Positions 6,005-7,116 of a stretch of 7,116 nucleotides of DNA are shown piece after piece. The notes under the pieces were generated by a model, which made no database searches, was not told the origin of the DNA, and was given only the letters and a program-made list of their open reading frames with translations. The DNA is from Zoogloeaceae bacterium (lineage in GTDB: Bacteria > Pseudomonadota > Gammaproteobacteria > Burkholderiales > Rhodocyclaceae). The stretch is from the NCBI GenBank assembly GCA_031274855.1, contig JAISPO010000009.1, positions 1 to 7,116 on the forward strand, written 5' to 3'. The number at the start of each line of letters is the position of its first letter. Within the stretch, counting starts at the first letter, position 1. Position numbers and translations under genes: made by a program.

Positions 6005-6550
6005 CTATTTGTTCTTAACTTGGGTGGCCTGAATGCCGTTTTGCGACAGCAGGCTGTTCGCCTGACTCATTTCGTCGGCGTTCCGGAACGGCCCCAGACG
6101 CACGCGATCTACCTTGCCCTTGTCCGGCAGATTGACTTCCTGCACGCCGGCATCGAGACCGAGCAGTGCCAGCCGCGCTTTCATGTTGTCAGCCTCGGCG
6201 GGCTTCTGGAAAGCGCCGGCCTGAAGCCAGAGCGGCTCGTCGGCTTTTGCGTCGCTGGATTTGATCGCTGGCGTGGCCTCCTGATAGCCGGGCAGAATTT
6301 TGTAGAACTCGAAGCGCGGTTTGTCGTCGGTCTTGTCGACGACTTTGTCACCGGGCTTGTTGGGCAGTGGTTCAATCTTGCCGGGTTCGATGCTGGCCGG
6401 ACGTTCGGCGCGATTGCCTTGATCGCGGAAAGGGAGCGCCGTCCGGTTCATGTACCAGACCACCGACAGGGAAAGCAGCACGCCAACGATGATGCCGACG
6501 GCAATTCCGGTGAGGGTGTTGCCGCGTTCTTGCGTTCCGTATTTCTTCAT
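6005..6550 (-). CDS. SPOR-domain membrane protein (FtsN/DedD-like)
   Basis: This 181-residue protein has a short cytoplasmic N-terminus, one membrane helix at about residues 14-34, and a periplasmic linker rich in proline and charged residues that contains FEFYKILPG (80-88). A C-terminal SPOR domain follows at about 106-181, with LWLQAGAF (107-114) and VRLGPF (150-155) as its hallmark strands. SPOR domains bind denuded glycan strands of septal peptidoglycan, so the protein probably works at the division site; whether it acts as FtsN cannot be decided from sequence. It is much shorter than E. coli FtsN (about 319 residues) but resembles the small SPOR proteins usually encoded after argS in betaproteobacteria. 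Its ATG shares one base with the argS stop (TAATG). Confidence 0.92.
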   Translation of the reverse strand: MKKYGTQERGNTLTGIAVGIIVGVLLSLSVVWYMNRTALPFRDQGNRAERPASIEPGKIEPLPNKPGDKVVDKTDDKPRFEFYKILPGYQEATPAIKSSDAKADEPLWLQAGAFQKPAEADNMKARLALLGLDAGVQEVNLPDKGKVDRVRLGPFRNADEMSQANSLLSQNGIQATQVKNK

Positions 6551-7116
6551 TACATGGCCTCCGGAGCGGAAACGCCCAATATGCGTAAACCATTGCGCAG
6601 CACTTGCCGAACCGCGACGGCCAGCGCCAATCGCGCGCGCTTTTGCGCTTCATCGTCGACCAGCAACCGTTCGGCGTTGTACCAGCCGTGGAAATCACTG
6701 GCGAGTTCGCGCAGGTAGAACGCCAAACCATGCGGCGCGAAATCATCCGCCGCCGCGAGCACGGCTTCAGGAAAGGCTTGCAGCTTGGCGCACAGCCCCA
6801 GTTCGTGTTCGCCGGTCAGCGGCAGCAAATCGGCCTGGGCAAGTTCCGCCTTGTTGCCCTGCCACTGGCTGAGCACCGAGCTGATGCGGGCATGGGCGTA
6901 CTGCACATAGTAGACGGGGTTGTCGTTCGATTCGGACTTGGCCAGCGTCAGATCGAAGTCGAGCGCCTGATCCTGCTTGCGCAGCAGGTAGAAGAAGCGG
7001 CAGGCATCGTTGCCGACTTCCTCGCGCAGTTCGCGCAGGGTGACGAAGCTGCCGGCGCGGGTGGACATCGACACTTTGACGCCATCGCGGAACAGGCTGA
7101 CGAACTGCACCAGCGC
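6550..7116 (-). CDS. argS: Arginyl-tRNA synthetase, C-terminal 188 residues (cut by window edge)
   Basis: The visible part is the last third of ArgS, a cytosolic class I synthetase that charges tRNA-Arg (whole enzyme about 560-590 residues). It begins inside the catalytic domain and runs through VSMSTRAGSFVTL, the ArgS version of the KMSKS-loop region, at about residues 15-27 of the visible part. The DALR-type anticodon-binding helical domain follows, including FYLLRK and the conserved NPVYYVQYAHAR. It ends in the typical LGVSAPEAM. The reading frame is open to the right edge, so the true start lies outside the window. The stop overlaps the SPOR start by one base. Nothing suggests truncation other than by the window itself. 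Confidence 0.97.
   Translation of the reverse strand, partial: ALVQFVSLFRDGVKVSMSTRAGSFVTLRELREEVGNDACRFFYLLRKQDQALDFDLTLAKSESNDNPVYYVQYAHARISSVLSQWQGNKAELAQADLLPLTGEHELGLCAKLQAFPEAVLAAADDFAPHGLAFYLRELASDFHGWYNAERLLVDDEAQKRARLALAVAVRQVLRNGLRILGVSAPEAM
6558..6562 (-). promoter_or_regulatory. Ribosome binding site of the SPOR gene inside argS
   Basis: GGAGG lies within the last argS codons (for the residues PEA) and 7 bases before the SPOR ATG. With the TAATG overlap, it indicates coupled but independently supported initiation. Confidence 0.7.

Noticed and set aside
1..7116. A novel defence system, mobile element, CRISPR array or prophage
   Set aside because: All long stretches are covered by recognisable core genes with uniform composition, and no integrase, transposase, tRNA attachment site or regularly spaced repeat is visible.

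Overview
The window looks like a piece of chromosome from a GC-rich betaproteobacterium, probably of the Rhodocyclales or Nitrosomonadales type. The reasons are the argS / SPOR-domain protein / dsbA order, which I recall as typical of betaproteobacteria, a class I polyhydroxyalkanoate (PHA) synthase, a UbiX of proteobacterial type, and the strong GC bias at third codon positions. The exact genus cannot be read from the sequence. There are no rRNA or tRNA genes, CRISPR arrays, insertion sequences or phage genes. Genes are packed tightly and only two intergenic gaps exceed 50 bases.

Left block (1-2299, minus strand, read right to left): rapZ, a small membrane-anchored NusG-domain-II protein, a Gx-transporter-family membrane protein, and ubiX (cut by the left window edge). 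The junctions are a GTGA overlap, a one-base gap and an ATGA overlap, so this is almost certainly one translationally coupled operon. The NusG-II / Gx pair is the least understood part of the window. Related pairs are known mainly next to flavin-transfer and electron-transfer genes, and here the pair sits directly before a flavin prenyltransferase gene.

Centre (2300-5258): a 146-base divergent intergenic region carries repeated GGATAG hexamers. It is followed on the plus strand by a metallo-beta-lactamase-fold hydrolase and phaC, the class I PHA synthase. The hydrolase stop codon lies inside the phaC Shine-Dalgarno region, so the two genes are probably co-transcribed and may act in the same storage-polymer pathway.

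A short gap between convergent genes (5259-5324) holds a dRS3-like palindrome of the widely dispersed ATTCCCGC...GCGGGAAT kind.

Right block (5325-7116, minus strand, read right to left): the 3' end of argS (arginyl-tRNA synthetase, cut by the right window edge), a SPOR-domain cell-division-type membrane protein, and a DsbA-type periplasmic disulfide oxidoreductase with a CSHC active site. The argS and SPOR genes overlap by one base (TAATG), and the SPOR and dsbA genes are 17 bases apart.

Most of the window is ordinary housekeeping. The points worth a second look are the rapZ / NusG-II / Gx / ubiX arrangement, the hexamer pattern in the divergent region, the hydrolase-phaC pairing, the palindrome, and the serine in the DsbA active site.
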